The translations under genes and the position numbers were made by a program. From positions 265,864 through 329,863 of the forward strand of contig VWZF01002697.1 of NCBI GenBank assembly GCA_013396755.1: DNA of 64,000 nucleotides, in the 5' to 3' direction. Shown here piece after piece: positions 39,131-53,100 of this stretch. This DNA comes from Sclerurus mexicanus (lineage: Eukaryota; Chordata; Aves; Passeriformes; Furnariidae). The first letter of the stretch is position 1. Each line of letters starts with the position of its first letter. The notes beneath the pieces are model-generated. The model was given only the letters and a program-made list of their open reading frames with translations. It was not told the origin of the DNA and did no database searches.

Positions 39131-40973
39131 ATAGCTGGTAGATGTTAAATCTTATAGGTTTTATTTCAGAAAACAAAATAAAACAGAACTTTGCAGCAGA
39201 TATAGGAATGCATCTTGTATTTTGTTACAAAGTGCTAGTGTCCTACTGAAGAATCGACAGCTTCCCAAAGCTCATATATATCATGGATCCAGTATGTTCA
39301 GGTATATTTTGTGTCTCACTTGATGTTGTCACATTGTAGGAAAAAAAAGTCTCTCTGAAAGAAGGGTTAGCTGTACATGAAAAAACTTTGGTATGAACAA
39401 CAAAAAGGACCCAACAAATGGTATTGAGGAGCGAACACTGGAGTGTCTGGCAGAAGTGTGGTGCTTGAGTAGAATGATGCCTTTCCAGCCTGTGTTCGTC
39501 CAAAAGTATTAGTGGAAATTTATCTTACCTGACAGTTAAGAGTAAGTGTAATGCCAAGCAGCTCCAAGAAGCAATGTGAGCGAGAGCTGGGTAACAAACC
39601 AGATCTAGATGCACTAAGAGTTAGCTGAATTCAGCAGGTGTTTCATTGGAAGAACAAAATGAAAGCAGATGAGAAGAAGATGGGAGTTTGAGGAATGAAG
39701 ACAACTCTTTTAAGGTAGTTTGGTAATAAAAATAACGGTAAGTGACTTCAAAGTCCCTGACTGGGCATACAATACTGACAGAATATAATTTCTTAAAATT
39801 CTTTCACTTTTTTTGCTCACTGAACCAGAGCTTTCCTTCCCCTTCCCCAAGTATGACCTTTACATGGCCTTTAATGGTGAAGCTCTTCCATCCTTGGTGT
39901 TTCTTTGCAGAGATACTGATGTATACCCAGTAAAAGGCAGTGCAAGATTGCATACATTTCTTCTTTCCTGAGTAAATGGCACATAGTTAAAAAAAAAAAA
40001 GCCATAAATCTAAAGGTTTCCTTTTTGCTACTTTTGAATCAGCGACAGGAGTTCTGCTCTTATGTGAACAACCAGTGTCTATTGGGTTCACGAAGACTAT
40101 GCTTATGTCTCCTGTGATCAAAAAATCCATTGCAATCAAGGAGATTTCAAGCATCCAAGGACAGAAAAAGAGAAGATTCCCAACAGTCTAATTTTCAAGC
40201 CCCAAGAGGGTAAAATATATGGCTAAAACAGAGTCCTAGTTTAAGTAAGTTTCCAATCTAGTGGGGACCTTTCACTGATGTCACTTGCTACTGATTTCTG
40301 AAGGGAATCCACTTTTGAGTATATCTTCTTGGTGTCCAAAGATGGAAAACACAGCAAGGGCTTCTTCATGTGGGATGAGTTCTCTTATACTTTTGTGGAC
40401 TATAAGCAAGCTTCCCAGTCGTGGAAAGACGATAAAATCCAGAAACACAAAGTGGATACCTGGAAAGTTTGGCAGAAAAGGGAAACCTTTCCCCCCACAG
40501 CCTAACTGCACTGAGTCCTGGTGCTCTCTTTCCCACAGTCTCCAGCTTTTTGCAATACAAATCCACTGAATTCTGGGGCACTTGATTTGGTCTATGAATC
40601 TTCCCAACAATGTCAACAGTGCTGAACTAGACTCAGAAGTTTTAAAAAATAAAATGGAAGCTCCCATTATAGACAAATGTAAGCAAGACAAAATAGAGAG
40701 AAATTCTTTGCAAAATAAGCGACATCTTCAGTCACTGTATAGAAGCTCAGTGGATGATCTGACAGGAAACTACAGCTTACAGTTCTGAGGATCCATGTCT
40801 GGGTTTTGGCATCTTCCATTTCAGGTGAAAACGAGCTTGTTTAAGTATTAAAAAGCCAACAAACTCATACGGTAGCCAAAAAAAGATTCTGCAAACACTG
40901 CCACAGCCATATGTTAAACAATCACTTGACAGTAAAGCAGGTGAAGCATCAAAGAAGCTCCATTTCAATAGTA

Positions 40974-40979
40974 TTTATT
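40974..40979 (-). terminator. BBX: Candidate BBX poly(A) signal
   Basis: AATAAA on the minus strand (TTTATT on plus). The sequence beyond it is moderately T/G-rich on the minus strand. An alternative signal is at 39160-39165. Choice between them needs transcript ends. Confidence 0.4.
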
Positions 40980-43139
40980 TGCAATCATTAGTTTTAAATG
41001 GGAAACTGTTTACAGGCACACACTAGGTAACCAAAATAGAATGAACATAAAAGAAATCTATTTAAAGGTCCTTATCAAATATTTCAAATATTTTATTAAA
41101 TATTTTATTCAGTTTCATTATCACAGTTTAATGTACTTTAGCATGTTATACACATGGCTTAACATGTGCACTTAAAAATATCAAATTAGAGGTTTTTGAA
41201 GTATGACATTCTAAAAATGTGCTTATTGACTTAACTACACACATCTAAGAAGGCAGTAGCTGTGTTATACCATTGATGGAGATGAACTATTGTAAGGCAT
41301 GTTTAAATCAAACTTTGGAGAGAATAAAGCCAAATACTAGGTTAAAATTCAGTGGAAATACACGTGAGAATAGAGGTTGAAGGATTGGGCTCTAAAAAGA
41401 AAAATCATAGCAAATCAGTTGCGTTGAAACTGTCAACAGATTGTGGTTATTAAAAGCAAGTACTGCTGAGAAAGAAGGTTTTCATAACATCCAGGTCAGC
41501 AGGATCTGTGTTTTTATCAGGTGTGATTTTTGAAACTCACACCTTATAGTGTAATGTGTAGGAAAGAGACCAAAATCTAGCAAGAAAGTTTGAAAACTAT
41601 AATCTGAGAAACCTCAAGATGCTATATGACCTAACATGGCAACACTTTTGTACAGATTATGTGTTGCAGGTCACTGCACTCCCATGTGTGTATGTTTACA
41701 TATACATACGTGCAGACACATGCACATATATTCCTCTCTTGCTTTTGCCACCTTCAAAGACCCAATCAATGATTAAAGTATAGCAGGATGTAGGGGAAAA
41801 TATGGTTTGAGCTGTGGAGGTGAAAAGAGTCGACTAGACATTCAAAAGCCTGGTTAGTTAACCTGTACAGGTGTGGTTTTTCCATTAGAGTACAGTGCGG
41901 GTCTGCTGGTATATGCTAACAGTCAAGACCCAGAAACTACAATGTAGTTCTTTGGAAGAACTCAACAAATGTTAAGCTATTTGCAGTCATTTTTAAAATT
42001 CCATCTGAATGAAGGCCCTAGGTCACAGTGACGTGCCTCCCCCAGGAACATCACGCAAGCCCAAGCTTAACTGCGAGAACGCAGTGGTCCATGATCGGGG
42101 CTCCTGCACTATCACAGTGCCAACAATGCTGCCTCTTAAGTAAAAGGAGGGTTTTCAGCTTAAGCTTAGGTGTGTTGCTGAGTGGAGATCTCATGTCAAG
42201 TCTTCCTAGATTTTTCCTTAAAAGAATTAGTAGGGGAACATAAAATATACATCCATGTCATAAGCTTCCTCAAAGTTGTCAATTCAGTAGAAAATACTGA
42301 GTATATAAATGACTGTAATAGTACTTAGGTGAGAGCATAACCCTCACTGCGCCTTTTTATTGGGGAATTCAGGGGTGGAGGCAAGTAACTCTTTTAAAGC
42401 CTAAAAGTACTTGTTCATGGCACTCAGTGTCCTGGAGTGCCTCAGCATTCTGGCAGCTGTAGTTGACAGTTCCACAATATGTACAACGTAACGAGAATGC
42501 CACGAGTGTTACAAACATGGCAAAGACACCTAGGAGCTCTAAAATCTATCAAACAAGCACGGCAAACAAACAGCATCTAATGGATAACATATGGAATACA
42601 ACACACAAGTTGCACAGTTGTTGCCTTGTGAAATCAGAATTGCAAACGTAAACTCCAGAGTAAGTTTCAAGAGCAGCACTTGGCTTATTCCATCACCTCT
42701 GGAAACATCAGAAGTCCATCACTGCATTTTCTGCTGTTACAGAATCTGATCTCACTGAACCAAATAGAGCTAGTGGGCCCATGTCCTGCAAACCCATATG
42801 ACTATGGCAGAGGTTAAACAAAAACACTCCAGCAACATAGTTTGGCTACCACTGTATATTCAGCATTTACATTTTCTGCACTATGTAAGTGTTGCTCTTG
42901 GAAAATAAAGCACACGGCAATATACAAATGGTATCAATGGCCAAAAAGATTACATGATGGAGCATGAAAGCAAATGGAAGTTAATGAAAGTAGTCTTTTA
43001 GGAGAGGTAGCCATATTAGACTCAGGATTCCAAAAAAGGGAGTGCACTCAAAAGGGTCCACATACATTACAGTGTCTTGTAGACCCATCACGTTTCTGGT
43101 TTTCTTACATTATTTTTTTTGCAGAATGTACACACCCAG

Positions 43140-43175
43140 GCACACACCCACACACACACATATATAAATACACAT
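43140..43175. repeat. CA/TA-rich simple sequence
   Basis: A short run of CACACA and ATATA units in the probable BBX 3' UTR. It is imperfect and short, of no evident function. Confidence 0.7.
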
Positions 43176-43780
43176 CTATCTTTTTTTTCTAATTCCCCTT
43201 TGTTGCCGTAATGTTGCCATACTGAGAATAAAGGCCAGCTTTCCTTTCATGCTCTCTTAGCTTTCCCATGTCTATAACTATTGCCTTCAGTCTGTTCAGT
43301 ATCTGTACAGTAGCTAAACAGGCAGTGGAAATTAAAACTGCTTCAATTTAATATTCTGTTGCAAAAGACAGCATCCAAACTATAAGGCATTCCCTTGTTC
43401 TGATGTGAGTTATGACTCTCTACTTGATACAAACTGTAGAATGCTCTTCAGCCTTGTGCTACAGAGGCAGCTTTCACCCAAATAATAAAGACCAAAGCTG
43501 AAATTTAAACACCACAAATTCACACACTTCTACCAGTCCCTTGTTCCTGTGCCCCTTTCCAAAAATGCTTATCACTTAAATTTCAAAAGTCATGCATCAA
43601 TGTTATAAAATAGAAACCCAAACTACCAAGAAGTCTCTTGCTCATGACTTTGGGATACTGTATTAGTATAAAAGAGCATTCAGTCATCTTAAATAAATAT
43701 ATTCTTTTCTAAAATCACAGCACATTCAAGGGGTAGTTACTGCCATAAGCAGAGCACTAAGTAATCTCCATAGATGTTTT

Positions 43781-43855
43781 TAGAATCATTTAGTCAGAAA
43801 AGACGTACAAGATCATGGAGTTTTCATTGATTTGGTCTAACACGTGGAAAATAGA
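43781..43855 (-). mobile_element. CR1 LINE 3' end fragment, minus orientation
   Basis: The plus strand starts TAGAATCATTTAGTCAGAAA and continues with ACAAGATCATGGAG. This is the reverse-complemented terminus of avian CR1 copies (AGAATCAT...AAGATCAT...). Only about 75 bases are recognisable. It lies within the probable BBX 3' UTR and would be transcribed in its own sense orientation there. Confidence 0.6.
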
Positions 43856-45822
43856 CTACTGTGGGGATAAGAATCTGAATCTCAAATGTTCTGCAGAACG
43901 TTTTTCCCATACTTGCATACAGTACTAAAACAATTAAGAAGACATTACAGTAATTTTCTCCCAGCTGCTTAGATCTGTAGCTTTGGCTACAACAATGTAT
44001 TTTGTATACCTCAAAACCACATACAAAATATTGAAGATGACTAAATAAATAAAAGCCAAGGAAAACTGGGACAGTACTGCATTTTACACTTGAGACAAGA
44101 TTCCTCCCTCCCATGGATAAGTCACAGAGGACGACTACAGTAAATGCTTGTCTTTTTTTTTTTTTTAAAGAAAGATTTATACACAGGTTCAGATCCAGAA
44201 AATAGTGTGAAATGCATAAATATTGATAGCTTTAGCTAAGTTAAAATGGGTTCAGTAAAGTATGATACAATATATTCAGAATAAACAAAGCAGAAAAGCA
44301 TCATATTTTGGTTTGCTTGAGATATACATAAGGTGCAACAATTTCTTCTCTAGAGGCATTTGTGGACGTGTTAACAGGTAACAGTGTTTGCTGGTATACT
44401 GAAGTACACACAATAGCAATAAGATTTTCCAAAATGAAAGCAGCTGAAATTAATAAAAATTAAAACAAAACAAACAAGGAAAACCTCAACCCCAATACAG
44501 TAAGATATTGGTCTGAAATTTTTGTTGTGCTAACAGACTTTGTTACCTGAAAATACTGATACCCCTTCTAGTAGATTCAGGGAAGATTCTAGCTACTCAA
44601 ATCAAGACATCACTCAGAGAACCAACAAAAGGCAAATGCCTAGTGAACTATAAAGCTTTGCAGGATTTCTGCTACTCTCAGTGCCTAATCGCTTAAAAAT
44701 TAAGCATATCTACAAAAAGGTTTATAAGTATCTGAAAACAGTCATATCCAGTAAACTGACCCAACCCTACCCCCTCTCTAAGGGAAAGTCAAGGAAAAGC
44801 AGATCAAGTAAGATATTAAGTCATATAGAAAAACGTAATTTTCTGTTTCTTTTAAAAAAGGTACCATTAATATACAGAAATATCTCCAGGAACAATATTG
44901 AAATTTAAATTGAGGAAGGATGGGGTGCTTTGACAAAAATATATCTACTCTAAAGGTTTCTAGAGAAATAAGTACCATTGTCAACGTGAACAGCCTGCAC
45001 TGTAACATATTTGGATTTCAGCTAATTATAAAGTGGTCCAAAACTCCAACAGCCACCTTGCTGTCATCCACAAGTTTTAAGTCTTTTAAGCTTTTCCTGT
45101 CTTGTTAAAATAACTTATAAAACTTCAATAAAATCTTATTTAAAATACTGCCATAGGCTGCAATGGCATTCTAGGGACTCTTAGACATTTATTCACCTGA
45201 ATTTTTAAAAAAGCCTTTTCAGTGAACTCATTGGCTTGTAAATTTTGTTGCTCTGTTGTTCCCTTCTTTCAACACATGCATCCTCAATGGTGCTGTTTCA
45301 GTGACACTTCCCCAGTCTTTTGTCAGACCTTTAATCCTTTCTTAAAACTTGTGTGGTACGTTCTATATTGTTTCCTGACACTGAATCAGAGACTTTCACT
45401 TAACTACAACAATGAAAGGCTAAACCTAGCAAGCATTAATAGTTACTGTCCATATGGCTATTACATCAAATTAGTTACAAAATAACCCCAAACACATTAT
45501 CAATTCAGTCAAGTATAAATAAGAATGCCTGATAGAGTGATGTAAACTCGCATCATTTAAAGACTTAATTCAAAGAACTTCAAACTCAATCTAATACTAT
45601 CAAAAGTTCACCCAATATGACGAAGACTAATAGAAAATTATTGCTGGAGTCCAATTTGGTAAATTGTTGTGCTACAATGCAAGAAGTAGGGAAACATCTT
45701 GTGCTATAGAAGTACCCTGTTGAATTTGTAGCTTTACATCAATTACTAGTGATCATTTTGCAACTATTGGTAGGAATCAACACTTGGTTATACGATAGAG
45801 TAAGTCAAGATAGTGAAGATAA

Positions 45823-45847
45823 CAGGCCAAGTGATACACTTGGCCTG
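45823..45847 (-). other. Perfect 11-bp hairpin with UAU triloop in BBX 3' UTR
   Basis: Arms 45823-45833 and 45837-45847 are exact complements (CAGGCCAAGTG / CACTTGGCCTG) separated by three bases. Read as BBX mRNA (minus strand) the loop is UAU, a pyrimidine-purine-pyrimidine triloop. Tight YRY triloops on short stems are the shape bound by Roquin proteins at constitutive decay elements. The stem bases next to the loop differ from the classical UUC/GAA, so this role is only a possibility. Confidence 0.75.
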
Positions 45848-47066
45848 CTTTTGGGATGCATTTAACGAGAGCAAAACAAAAAAGTCAACACAAGCAAAGA
45901 CAGACACTGGCAGATGGATCTGTTTGGTAGTCTGAACTCAGTCAAATGCTACTCTTCCGTTGTAGTTTGTCTGTATACAACTTGCCACTTTACCAACATG
46001 AACTGTAATTGGCCCTTTATGCAAATTCTGAAGCTGATTTAGACTGTGCATAGTAACTACAACAATGCCAATGTCTGTAGAATGTAAAAAGTATGTGTAT
46101 TGATGTACACGTATATTGAAAAGTCATGGTTTTAGGTTTTTCAGAACGGTGAAATAATACTAAGGTCACTTTTGAAAAACTCATTTGCAGTACTTCTTGT
46201 TTACAAGAAAGTTTCACCAAGTCGCTCAGGTATCTATGCAAAAATAAAGGAACCCTCCAAGGCATGAAAGACAAGTCAATTATCTGCAGTATTTTCTTTT
46301 CCATACACCACTCCTTTTTCTACTGCACATCATCCTGGTTATTAAAAGCTAAATTCAAAAGAAACAAACCCAAACTTAGCCTGTCAGAATTTTTACCAGT
46401 AAACTCTACCACTCTGGTGGCAAATATAAAAGTGCAGAACATCTGGACCACATGGCTGCCCAAACACCGCTAACAATGGTACATCTGTCCAGGCTGCCTT
46501 GAGTTCTCTGGAACAGGTTTTAAATTCACTCTACAATATAAACGTAGGCATACCCTATTAATATAAACCATCTTAGAACTTAAATCTTCATGTACAAAAA
46601 TGACTAAGAATATCTATTAATAACTAGTGCAGTGCGTCAGTGTTTTTGTTGGTTTTTTTTTTTTTTCATTTTCATTTAGAGTAACTAGGTATTATATGAA
46701 ACTAGTTGCCATACTCTCTGGTTGGCAAAAGAGATGCTGTGTGAGCTAACAGTAAAGGCAGCCTTTTTCACACCAACCACCTATTTACTGTTTAAAAGCC
46801 TTCAATAGAAAGCAAGCTCTGGGATCATTCAATTCCATTTCTGTTCATTAATAGACAATTAATATCACCCTCCTACATACTGGGTTCCGATTTAAGGACC
46901 TGGCCCAAGTTGCTAACGTCTGGTTTCCAGTGAATTCTGGGCCACTCAGAGCAATAAGCACTTTATTGCAGTCTCTAGTTCCATCATATGGACTGACTAG
47001 CTTCCCTTGGTAAAGACAAGGCTAGGATATTAGGTAAAGCACAATGTTTTACAATAAAGTGGAGCT

Positions 47067-47154
47067 TCACTGGTCAGCGCAGGAAATAAGCACTGGAGCC
47101 TGAGACATTTCATTTGGCTGTCCGTCATGTGGGAGAGGTGTGGCCCTCTGACTT
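47067..47154 (-). CDS. BBX: BBX last coding exon with stop
   Basis: After an acceptor CTTTTGCAG the frame continues SQRATPLPHDGQPNEMSQ and APVLISCADQ. It ends in TGA at 47067-47069. The mammalian protein also ends in PVLISCADQ as I recall. The intron before it is about 2.76 kb. The exon continues into the long 3' UTR. Confidence 0.95.
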
Positions 47155-50100
47155 CTGCAAAAGAAGAAAAGAAAAGCCATCCATCAATATTTGGAGCAGG
47201 GGAGGTGCTTATATCAGACCAGAAGGGATGGAAGCAGCACATTGTATGGTTTAACATCCAACACGACAGCACTGTAACTCCTTGCTTGCTCCAGGTGCTC
47301 ACATACAGAGTTTACACGCTCTTTTAGAGGTACTCCTGCAACAGCAACACAGTACTCTGAGGACAACCTACATTACAATGAAAAGGCAGGAAAAAACAAG
47401 ACATGATGGTATTTGACAACACAAAAATTCTACAGCTGAAGAGGTTAAGAGCACTCAAGTGCTGCTACTCATTTCGTAAGGGAGCAGCTTCAGCCCTCAG
47501 AAGCAGAGCATACAGCTCATGTGTGGCAAAAGAAGGTGAATGACAGAGGTGTATATCATGTTAATGTGAGTCAATAGCCAGCTTTCAAGCAATATGAAAA
47601 TATACTCGTCAGCAGAGTTGCACACTGGGATTACTCCAAGTTACATGATTTACTACTACATCAGCCAAGCACAATACCTTTTTCATTATTACAGCAGTGT
47701 TAATTTACAAAAGATCCCCTGGCACAGGGTATCATAAAAATTAACTGTGCCAGAATTATGTGCTGGAAATCAACATCAGTCTTTGCAGCAAATGGACCTG
47801 AGAGAACTCCTTTGCAGCTTGCCTTTTAAAACATATACACAAAGGATGTCACAGCCTGTTATCTACTCTCAAGTAGATACCTCTGCAAGTGAGGTTTTGT
47901 TTTTTTTACGGTGTGTGTCATTGGTAGCAATGAAAATCTGGGGCCCACTTCTTATTTATACCAGGGCCACTTTACCTCACTCTGGCACAGCTAAGATTCC
48001 AGCAGAAACAGAGGTACCGATGTGCTTTGCACAACTGGAGTGCAGTGAAGTGGCCGTGGCACAAAATGCAGCTCATGCTCACAGTGCTTAACTGGGGCAT
48101 GCACAAGGTGAGTAAAGCTAAACAGAAGACAAATGAAAACCACATTGCCAAAAGGCGTCCGTGTCCCAAAGCTCTGTGAAACTTTTTAATAATGACATTC
48201 AGACACTGAAGAAACACATCAAGCAAACCTCTAATTCTGTTCTTCACATTTCTGGTTACTTGCAAATAAAGTGAATTTCAAATGATAACAAACAGCAAAC
48301 AGAGTAGAAAGCAGAGAAGCATCTAGCCAGTACAATTTAGGTTTCTGTTTTGACTTCCACTTGCCACGTATGAGAGGGAAGTGGCTAACTTTGTACTGGG
48401 AGAGTCTTCTACCCTGTTGCCCTGTTTTACTCCAGGGTAAAAGCTGGCATTTCAACAGCAGCTGGACAGCTGCCGATTTGGTGTTTTCTGGTACTATGGG
48501 AAGGTGCTGCATTGCTCTAGCTGCATGATGACATGACAGAAGATGGGATTAAAAGAGAAAGATCCAAACAGATGGTTCTGCAAAACATTTGGTTGCTTCA
48601 ACAGGGAAAAGATGAGGACAAGAACTCTTAGGGGACCAAAGAGGAAAAAAACCACAGCAAAGCAAATCCTGTTGCTTTAGTGCAATTCTGGTCTGTGTTA
48701 ATGGCAAACGAAACCAAAAGGGTGAGTGATAGCAGAGCTTAACACAGCACTACTACAAGTCTCACTCTGTGGCTTCTGACTACAAAAAATGACATAAGTT
48801 TAGACTTTTGCTGTCATGATAGAAGATGCTTATTTCGCAATTCTGGGAGTAATTCTGACTGCAGTGTGAAAACACTTCACACCCAAAACAACGCTGCTTA
48901 TGCAAGAAAACAGCTTCTGCAGAGAGGGGTTAGCAGGGCAGGGTGCAGTTCTGCTTCTTATAGGGTCCCTGAGCTCCTAGAAAGCCTTTCAGTGTTTTAT
49001 GTCCAGCCTGAACACATAGTACTGGGTTCACCAATGAGGCCATGAGAGAAACAGTAAAGTGAGATTGTGAATTGTTTTGTCAACTGCTGCCTTGTGGAGC
49101 TTCTTAGGCAGCCAGCTATCTCAAAAATTCCATCTGCAGAGGCTGTGATGGTTTCAAACTGGCCCCACGCTTCCTCGGTGACTTTCCGCTGCAGGAGAGG
49201 ATGGGGTTTCATCCCCAGTAAGACGCACCATCAAAGAGCAACACTGAATTATTACAAGCCAAGGAGAACTGGTTTCCTCCTATCACAAGTTGGACCATGC
49301 CGAATTGATTCAACAGTCCAAGTAGCCTGTACATTCCCCACCTTATCTGTGTAGATGGTCTACTCAGTAACTGAGAGGACCACCCCAAACTACCATGGCT
49401 TTCCATCACTCAGAGTAGTTCTGACCCATGCTGTTCTGCAGATGTTCTCCCTTCTACACAGCAAAGCATAAGAGTAAAAATAACAAGTTAGCTTCCTTCA
49501 GGCATGTTCAGCATATAAACATCTCAAATTGTATGACATCTCCTCCACAGTCTTAGGCCACTGAAAAATGCAAATCAGCATGCAATAGCTATTTAAATCT
49601 GCTATTATCTGACAAATAACATCTGATAATTCTCAATCCTTACGATCTCAAGGAGCATATGAACCTGTTTACATTCAAGAATGCAGAGATAGGCTTACCA
49701 GGAAGGATAATCTTACTGATTGTTAAATGAGATTACACTGTCATTTAGGTGAAGACTTAACACTACTAAGCAAATGGTGTAAAACAGACATTCACAGAAA
49801 GCTGTGGAAGAGGAAACACAGGCCAAATTAAACAGTCTGCTATTCATATGCTTTCTGAACAAGCTGTCAGTCACACACTATTCACTTAGACAACAAGGGG
49901 AAAGGAAACCATACCTGTGTACATTTTCCATGGCTGCTACTTCTGCCAGAGCAGCTAAGCTAAAAAATGCAGACACTGCTGGCATATCTGATGTAATACT
50001 ATGATTTTCTTCTGTCTCTGCATTTCTGGAGCATTCACTGTTGCAATCTGTTTCTGCACTTGATGTTTTTTGAAGAGTACTTTGTGGCAGCTCTTTTGGC

Positions 50101-53100
50101 TTCTCCTCTGCAAAGAAAGAAAATTAAGTTTGCAGATCTAGCCCTTAAATTCACAGCAGTCTATCAATAGTCTGGTGTTAACAGAATCTTTATCTTTTGG
50201 ACTTTGATTCTGCAAGTGTAATCTGATTGATGATGCAATCTCTTCAGACCCAAACTCTTGGCAGAAGCACAGTACTAGGGTTTATGAAGCAGTTTACTAA
50301 GTTCTGCATTCAACTAAATTTGATCTTTCAGGTCAGGCGAGAGGGCTTTTATGTATGCAGTGGTCCTGAAAGGTAATCTTAACTGTAGAGAACTCTGACA
50401 AGGACTCTGGCAGTGACTATCAAAGTATCAAATTCAATTTTACAACCTATAACTAAGTGCAGTGTAATTTGTTTGCTGGACTAGAAACAAATTATGAAAG
50501 GTAACCATTTTCCATTTCTCTCTACATCAGTGCTCAGAGAGAAATATCCATGAGGAGAAGAAAGATTTGGTCATTCAAACAAAAGAATTTGGTCATTGTG
50601 GACTCGCTGATTTCCCAGTTGACTGATACCTGTATTTTAAAGAATGACCTTTCTAGGCAGGTATTAAAACAAGTTAACTGAAAAACACTTCCCCTGATGG
50701 GTTGTTCGTACCCTCAAACCTTCTTCAACCACTCAGCTTTAATAAAATTTAACCTCCGATTTCCTTACCCAGTGTGCCTCCTGCTGGTGACACGCGACCA
50801 TCTGCTGTTCGGACAAGATGTGTGATCTTAGTTTTTCTTGCTTTCCTTTTCTGGCTGCCAACTAAAGGCTCATGCATCATTGCTGGCTCTGGAGTGTTTA
50901 GGGCAGATAGAGAAATTTTATTCTTCCAGGCAGACTCACTGGAATTTCTGTCTTCTAACAGTATGGCTGGAAGAGGACAAAAATGCAATTTTATAAACAG
51001 AGTAATTCAGCTACCAGCTATGCTCATTTACCATTTTGCATTCATCTGCATAAAACCTTTCCTCACAGGTACTCAGAGCATAATCCATGGCAAGGTATGA
51101 TCTGAATGTGCAGATGTTTGCAGGGGAGCAGTAGAATCTGCTCTTAAAGATACCCTGAAAAGTTCAAGTTTCTAATATTTGCAAAGAAAACTCTGAGACG
51201 GGCAGTAGCACTTCAGTGGCAGCAGGGTATCAGTCCATATAAAACACTCTGCAACAGAAGATACCAGCAAGTAGCTAAGTGCCAAAACGTATTTAAGGAA
51301 CAATAAGAGTCCTCACGTAAGCTTATCTTAGTTCACACATGGACACACAACTAGAATTCAGGAATTCCTAACTAACCTCTAGTCTTACCTCTGTAGTCAC
51401 TATATGTCAGCTCCTCTAAGCAAAGATAAATACTGCCTTTTAAAAAAACAACAAACCTTAAAAAAATGTCCAAAAGGCAGCAAATACAAAAGTAGAGTTG
51501 GATCACAGATGAAGACAAGAATGCTAAAAAAAGGAAGCAAGCAAGATAAAATACCATGAAAGAAATACTGCCCATATAAAGTCAGAGAGTGAGAAAGGAA
51601 GAGTTTAAATCTTTCTCAGCAGTTGGCATTTCGAAGTAGCCTTCTGCCCTGAACTAGAACACAGTCCAAATTTTCACTGGACGAAATGGTTAATCTTGTT
51701 CACAAAAAAACTGGCCAGACAGCAATCACAAAACATTTATTTAAGCTTCCAAAGTCTGAGATCAGTATGTAGTAGTCAATCATTCTCAATTTCCATTGAT
51801 TTAGTAAGTTATACTGCTGATCCCATGGGTCATCACTAGTCAATAGAGCCAATCGATAGAGCCAATCTGTGACATCTTTTTGCCTCCTGTGATAAAGTAT
51901 CATGAAGCCTACCCTATCTGTGATCAGTGTCAGCTAGGGTTAGAAAGGAACTACAGGTAGCAAATGAAACACCCAATTAAGTTTTTTACAGATGCCTGCC
52001 TATTCTGCTTTGAAACTGGTAACACTCCTGGCATTTGCACCAAGTCCTTGAGGTATGTTTTTTCCCAGTACTGCCATCCTGAATGATTACACAGGCTTTT
52101 CCTACTGCCTGCACCTCTTCTTTCCTGTTGAATTTTCAACTTGTTATTTTCTTTACTACCTGTCAGGTTACAGCCCATTTCTTTGCAACAGTCCCTTATA
52201 TATTTTTCACAGCTGTTACTGTGTCTACAGTTAACTTTTTCTTCCCCCGAGTTTCTTTTGATCTTTTTTTCCCATTTTAAAGACACGTTTGTTCACTTTT
52301 TGGGTGGCTGGGCCAGCAAAAATTACAAACACAAAACTGAAGCTGGAGTGCAGACAACTGCTCCTTCAGAAGGGCTAAGCACCAAACAAGACAAGACTCC
52401 TGTACTGAGACTGGCTGTGCCACACAGGAGCACCCAACCCCACACACTGCACAACAGCCAGGCAGTCTGCATGGCCTTTGCCCTCTCTGAAGGCACAGTG
52501 TGCATTTCTGTTTATTGTTTGTTTTGTAGATTGAATGAGTTTCCGATTCAAAGATATAACAGCTAATAAAACCTTTATCTTCTGTGAGCCTCTTTAACTG
52601 TTCATTGTGTGGGGATGTGGACTAGATGAAGAGAACAGTTGTAGCACATTTTATCCTGTTAGTGGTTGCCCTTTGCTCTTTTGTTTTAATGGGAAGAGAC
52701 CTTTTAATGTTTTATGGTATAAGAATACAATTAGGTCTAGTACATTTGTGTAAAAACACTTGGAAACATCCCAATTCTTAATTTGTTTATGAACTTAATT
52801 CACCTTCCCATGTTCTTTTGTAAAATATTTTTGAACTTGTGCACACTCTTTATTTTGAAAAAAAGCACGCAGCTTCAATTAATGTTTCTCAGCAATAGCT
52901 GCTAACCTTTCCAGAGCAGAGCTATGCTGTAGAATTTATTTTTTGCAAAGAGAGCAAGAGAAAGCACAGGAAAATATCCACAGTCCAATTAAGCTGAAGT
53001 GCCAAGGACTGCAAATATGACTTTCAAGTAACTCAACTGGACTAATAGCAAGATGTTCAGATAAGCTTCCTGCATTGAAACCAAAATCTTAATTGGAATG

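Larger units (their letters stand above)
40974..47066 (-). other. BBX: BBX 3' UTR (extent uncertain)
   Basis: This is the AT-rich, intron-free sequence downstream of the BBX stop codon on the minus strand. A minus-strand AATAAA at 40974-40979 is a reasonable end, giving about 6.1 kb. Another at 39160-39165 would extend it to about 7.9 kb, and AATAAA copies near 41.09-41.11 kb are also possible. It contains a CR1 3' fragment at 43.78-43.85 kb and a perfect hairpin at 45823-45847. No coding exon was recognised inside it. Confidence 0.5.

Noticed and set aside
51951..52286. 111-codon minus-strand open frame in the BBX intron
   Set aside because: Its residues do not resemble BBX, and no suitable splice sites in phase were found. 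It is taken as chance.
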